From: Spirillospora albida
GTDB lineage: Bacteria; Actinomycetota; Actinomycetes; Streptosporangiales; Streptosporangiaceae
Direction of reading: 5' to 3'
Length of the DNA stretch: 64,000 nucleotides
Assembly (NCBI RefSeq): GCF_000718255.1
Contig: NZ_JOFJ01000011.1
Location: forward strand, 62,001-126,000
Notes under the pieces: model-generated
What the model was told of the DNA's origin: nothing
The model's database searches: none
What the model saw: only the letters and a program-made list of their open reading frames with translations
Shown here: piece by piece, positions 62,864 to 64,000 of the stretch
How positions within the stretch are numbered: position 1 is the first letter of the stretch
How the letters are laid out: each line of letters starts with the position of its first letter
Program-made: the position numbers and the translations under genes

Positions 62864-63718
62864 TCAGAACCTCTCGCCGGTGAGGCGCTCGTAGGCCTCG
62901 ACGTACTTCGCCCGGGTCCGCTCGATGATGTCGGGCGGGAGGGGCGGCGGGGCCGCGCCGGACGCGCGGTCCCAGCCCGACTCCGGCGACAGCAGCCAGT
63001 CCCGGACGAACTGCTTGTCGAACGACGGCTGCGGATGTCCGGGCTTCCACGCGTCCAGCGGCCAGAATCGGGACGAGTCGGGCGTCAACACCTCGTCGGC
63101 CAGGACGAGCTCGCCGTCGGGGGCCCAGCCCAGCTCGATCTTGGTATCGGCGACGATGATGCCGCGCTCGCGGGCGATCTCGGCGCCGCGCCCGTAGACG
63201 GCGAGGGTGGTGTCGCGCAGCCGGGCCGCGACGTCCGCGCCGACGGCCGCCTCGACCTCGGCGAACGTCATCGGCTCGTCGTGGTCGCCGACGTCGGCCT
63301 TGGTGGTCGGCGTGAAGATCGGCTCGGGCAGGCGGGAGCCGTCCATGAGGCCGGGCGGCAGCGCGACGCCGCAGACCGCACCGGTCGCCCGGTAGTCCTT
63401 GAGGCCCGAGCCCGTGAGGTAGCCGCGGGCGACGCACTCGACCTTCACCATGTCGAGGCGGCGGGCCACGATCGTCCGGCCCGCCCATTCCGCCGGTGCG
63501 CCCGGCGGGGGCTCGGTGCTGAGGACGTGGTGGGGCAGCAGGTCGGCGAGCCGCTCGAACCACCACAGCGACAACCGGGTCAGGATCCGGCCCTTGTCCG
63601 GGATGGGGGTGTCCAGGACGAAGTCGAACGCCGAGATCGTGTCCCGGGCGACCATGACGAGCTCGCCGCCGGGCAGCTCGTAGAGGTCCCGGACCTTCCC
63701 GCTGTGCAGGTGCTTCAA
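62864..63718 (-). CDS. purC: PurC, SAICAR synthetase
   Basis: 284 residues. HSGKVRDLYELPGGELVMVARDTISAFD is the N-terminal ATP/substrate loop (shown here only by its pattern), ECVARGYLTGSGLKDY is a further family motif, and PEPIFTPTTKADVGDHDE the SAICAR synthetase signature. It condenses CAIR with aspartate using ATP in purine synthesis. A TTG start (63716-63718) is chosen because it overlaps the upstream MOSC stop (TTGA) with GGAG upstream and gives the family-typical N-terminus. Confidence 0.93.
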   Translation of the reverse strand: MKHLHSGKVRDLYELPGGELVMVARDTISAFDFVLDTPIPDKGRILTRLSLWWFERLADLLPHHVLSTEPPPGAPAEWAGRTIVARRLDMVKVECVARGYLTGSGLKDYRATGAVCGVALPPGLMDGSRLPEPIFTPTTKADVGDHDEPMTFAEVEAAVGADVAARLRDTTLAVYGRGAEIARERGIIVADTKIELGWAPDGELVLADEVLTPDSSRFWPLDAWKPGHPQPSFDKQFVRDWLLSPESGWDRASGAAPPPLPPDIIERTRAKYVEAYERLTGERF

Positions 63719-64000
63719 AGGGTCTCCAGAATCTCCACCGGATCGCCGACGGCGATGGTCCCGGTGGTGCGGGGCACGCAGTTCATGCCGAACTGGATGC
63801 CCCTGTCGCGGGTGCGGTAGGACGCCAGCGTCCGCAGCGGCTCTCGGCCGCGCTCGCCGGTGTCCTGGTCGGTGGTGGTGACGAGGCAGCGGGCGCACGG
63901 CTTCACCGCCTCGATGACGGTTTCGCCGATGCGGAGGGTGCGCACGGCGTCCTCGCCGTAGGGGCCGAGGCCCTCGACGACGACGCTCGGCCGGAACCGG
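63715..64000 (-). CDS. MOSC-domain protein (YcbX-like), 5' end outside window
   Basis: The last 95 codons are visible. RFRPSVVVEGLGPYGED and VKPCARCLVTTTDQDTG are MOSC domain signatures; the Cys in KPCARC is the proposed sulfur/molybdenum-cofactor site. Related enzymes (YcbX/mARC) reduce N-hydroxylated compounds. The stop overlaps the TTG of purC, suggesting coupled translation. Confidence 0.88.
   Translation of the reverse strand, partial: RFRPSVVVEGLGPYGEDAVRTLRIGETVIEAVKPCARCLVTTTDQDTGERGREPLRTLASYRTRDRGIQFGMNCVPRTTGTIAVGDPVEILETL

Overview
The window is high-GC DNA typical of a filamentous or spore-forming actinobacterium. The gene content fits the Streptosporangiales/Thermomonosporaceae (Actinomadura-like) best; this is an inference from gene content, not a database match. 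Supporting features are the fhaA-fhaB-pstP-rodA-pbpA-pknA-pknB operon, crgA next to a class E sortase, a PknG-GlnX-GlnH sensing locus, a WhiJ-like XRE/ATPase pair, and many GTG/TTG starts with ATGA/GTGA overlaps. No rRNA genes, CRISPR arrays, insertion sequences or phage genes were seen. One tRNA gene, tRNA-Leu(CAG), is present.

Layout. 1-14.5 kb is an accessory mosaic of short operons: a WhiJ-like regulator and an anti-sigma-type ATPase, a GNAT enzyme, a self-regulated HTH/Clp-N pair, a flavin reductase behind a SoxR-type promoter, a BBE-type flavoprotein, an MmpS-like lipoprotein, a decayed patch (truncated DJ-1 gene and two gene tails), DM13 and MpaB-type redox proteins, a CDF metal exporter with its ArsR sensor, an MFS/cysteine-synthase-like pair, a His-rich membrane protein and a membrane methyltransferase. 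14.5-28.5 kb is the conserved growth and division block: tRNA-Leu, the FHA/phosphatase/RodA/PBP/PknA/PknB operon, sortase E, crgA, rhomboid protease, cyclophilin, a DUF5324-like protein and a hexapeptide acetyltransferase. 28.5-44.5 kb holds a PP2C phosphatase coupled to a CarH-like cobalamin protein, a DEAD-box helicase, RecQ with a HAD hydrolase, a UvrA-like ABC protein, a giant coiled-coil protein that looks like an inactivated SF1 helicase, and two CNNM/CorC proteins. 44.8-52.1 kb is a five-gene PknG module: coiled-coil protein, PknG, VWA protein, GlnX, GlnH. 52.1-64 kb holds a STAS antagonist, PlsC, lipoprotein, NfeD-like/flotillin pair, a Nudix-like regulator, an aminotransferase, an unusual HTH regulator, a MurA-family enzyme, a SUFU-domain protein, PurC and the 3' part of a MOSC gene.

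How the genes work together. Two Ser/Thr phosphorylation systems dominate. PknA/PknB, PstP and the FHA proteins sit with RodA and a class B PBP and should couple phosphorylation to peptidoglycan synthesis. GlnH-GlnX-PknG should sense extracytoplasmic amino acids and adjust central nitrogen metabolism. Partner-switching parts recur (ATPase at 773, PP2C at 29561, STAS at 52123). The most unusual items are the PP2C/cobalamin-photosensor operon, the degenerate helicase with a very long coiled-coil insertion, the VWA and coiled-coil partners in the PknG operon, and several legible regulatory sites: paired HTH operators on a leaderless promoter, a SoxR box, and a shared CDF/ArsR operator.
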